From assembly GCA_039881145.1 (NCBI GenBank), contig JAYKKI010000133.1, positions 762,501-826,500 on the forward strand: DNA of 64,000 nt. Reading direction: 5' to 3'. Below are positions 62,938-64,000 of the stretch, in pieces (positions within the stretch are counted from its first letter, which is position 1; each line of letters begins with the position of its first letter). The notes beneath the pieces were generated by a model. The model made no database searches. It was not told where the DNA came from and saw nothing but the letters and a program-made list of their open reading frames with translations. The DNA is from Druceiella hillmani. Lineage: Eukaryota > Arthropoda > Insecta > Lepidoptera > Hepialidae. A program made the translations under genes and the position numbers.

Positions 62938-63345
62938 CATGACACTTCAAGAGCGATATCGACAATGCGATTACCCGAACAAATTGCCCCGTTATAAGGG
63001 ATTATCCCCGACTTTGTCTCCAACGTGTGCTGGAGAGGGGAAAGAAATCATAATTTTTCCGCTCAGCGAGCGACGGAAAAGCGGGTACGCGTGCGAGGTT
63101 GTCGCTTTCTCGGATGTCGTTTCATTAGAATCCCTACTCGAGAATAAATTTGCAGTGGCGGTCTCCATCTCGCACTTGTGAGGAGAGAGCCGACGGCCTT
63201 CGAGTGTTTTGCTTATTAATTTTTTTGAATTGGTATTTTCCGTCACGCGATGTGGGTGTGATCGAATCAGGCTTTAGTGTTAGTCGATGTTTAAAGTGAT
63301 TCGCGATAGCATTTTGTACGCCAAAAGCATGATAGGAACGAAAGT
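62938..63345. promoter_or_regulatory. CpG-rich patch, possible promoter or first exon
   Basis: By eye about thirty CpG dinucleotides lie in ~400 bp, against very few in the rest of the window. The text includes CGCTCAGCGAGCGACGGAAA, GCGGGTACGCGTGCGAGG and GAGAGCCGACGGCCTTCGAG. Overlapping short frames exist on both strands (80 codons +, 84 codons -) without recognised domains. No TATA box is convincing. Such a composition break in an AT-rich insect genome suggests a conserved regulatory region, a 5' untranslated exon, or DNA of different origin. Direction is unknown. Confidence 0.4.
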
Positions 63346-64000
63346 TATTTCCGTATTTTATTGTGGCACTCGCTCAAATGCCCCTGATAAATATAAAACT
63401 GCCTCCAGGACAGTCCTGCCTCTAGGACGCGTATTCCGATTTAAATTGTTTAGCTAAGAGTAGTCAGAAAGGATGGACTTGCCATACTTTTTTTTGCCCT
63501 CTTCTATTAAATGACAGACTCCCTTATAACTATAAGTAAACTATTCAGGACATTTTTTATTAAAATAATCTTTAATTTTATGTTTTTAGGTAATTTATTC
63601 AGAAGTGTTACCCTCACTAGTAGTTAGAGTAATAGATGAAAAAGTTAGTAACACAGATGGGTAAAAGACGTAAAAACTGATGGATGATTGTAATTTTAAT
63701 GTAATGATGGGTAACAGTAATTTTATTTCAGTTTTTGTGATAATTGATATTTGTGCAGTTGAACAATTTCTCTGTTAGTTTTTATGTAAGCAGACAATAT
63801 TTTGGATATAGTTTTTACATGAACTATTTGAGACCTGACAAGACTTCCATTATTGTATCTTGTTATTTATCGTAATGAATTTTGGTCACATAAAAAGGGG
63901 TTACTTAGTTTTATATATATTTTAAGCTTTTCCTCAAATAGATTTTTTCCTAAAAAGATTAAAAAAATATCCATATTTTCTTATTTCTTTTTCTTAATAT
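63346..64000. other. AT-rich spacer to window end
   Basis: Contains a near-exact repeat CTGCCTC(C/T)AGGAC at 63399-63411 and 63416-63428. No gene seen. Confidence 0.4.

Overview
This window looks like a gene-poor, AT-rich stretch of an animal genome, most likely an insect. The evidence is many long (TA)n microsatellites, fossil transposons of animal type, and dispersed repeat tails carrying GGGTTCCGT / CGTTCCTGAG / GACGGACAGAC motifs that I associate from memory with insect, especially lepidopteran, genomes. The order-level assignment is an inference. I found no intact host protein-coding gene, no rRNA, no convincing tRNA and no CRISPR array. Every recognisable coding region is a decayed transposon gene.

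Layout: 1-120 is an (AAGGGG)n satellite. 2006-3033 is a ~1 kb element with short terminal inverted repeats (TIRs) and a core of about six degenerate ~130-bp minisatellite units. 3-17 kb is AT-rich spacer with microsatellites, small duplications, dispersed repeat tails and a 3 x 177 bp tandem array (13464-13994). About 17930-18350 (minus) is a LINE-type reverse transcriptase fossil. 19-36 kb is spacer with microsatellites, a strong 88-nt fold-back (21982-22069) and a 64-bp perfect palindrome (22718-22781). 36277-38670 is a ~2.4 kb dead piggyBac-family transposon. 39289-39363 is a strong hairpin.

44462-49719 (minus) is an essentially full-length Helitron. It has a canonical TC start, a hairpin-CTAG end and a RepHel gene broken by stops, frameshifts, a 13-bp tandem duplication and deletions. 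It sits exactly between A and T inside a (TA)n microsatellite, which it splits in two. Its RepHel gene appears to contain two spliceosomal introns. 51666-51737 is another perfect-stem hairpin. 52811-57002 is a Ty1/copia retrotransposon with two 137-bp long terminal repeats (LTRs), ATTAT target duplications and an initiator-Met-type primer binding site; its gag-pol is multiply disrupted. About 57651-58192 is a non-coding element with ~80-bp TIRs. 62938-63345 is a CpG-rich patch that contrasts with everything else and may be a promoter or first exon of a gene lying mostly outside the window.

Nothing works together as a pathway. The window is a record of successive insertions (class I LTR, LINE, piggyBac, Helitron, small TIR elements) in a host gene desert. 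I found no clearly new biological system. The most informative observations are the Helitron with introns nested in a TA tract, the three pre-miRNA-sized hairpins, the TIR/minisatellite element and the CpG-rich patch.
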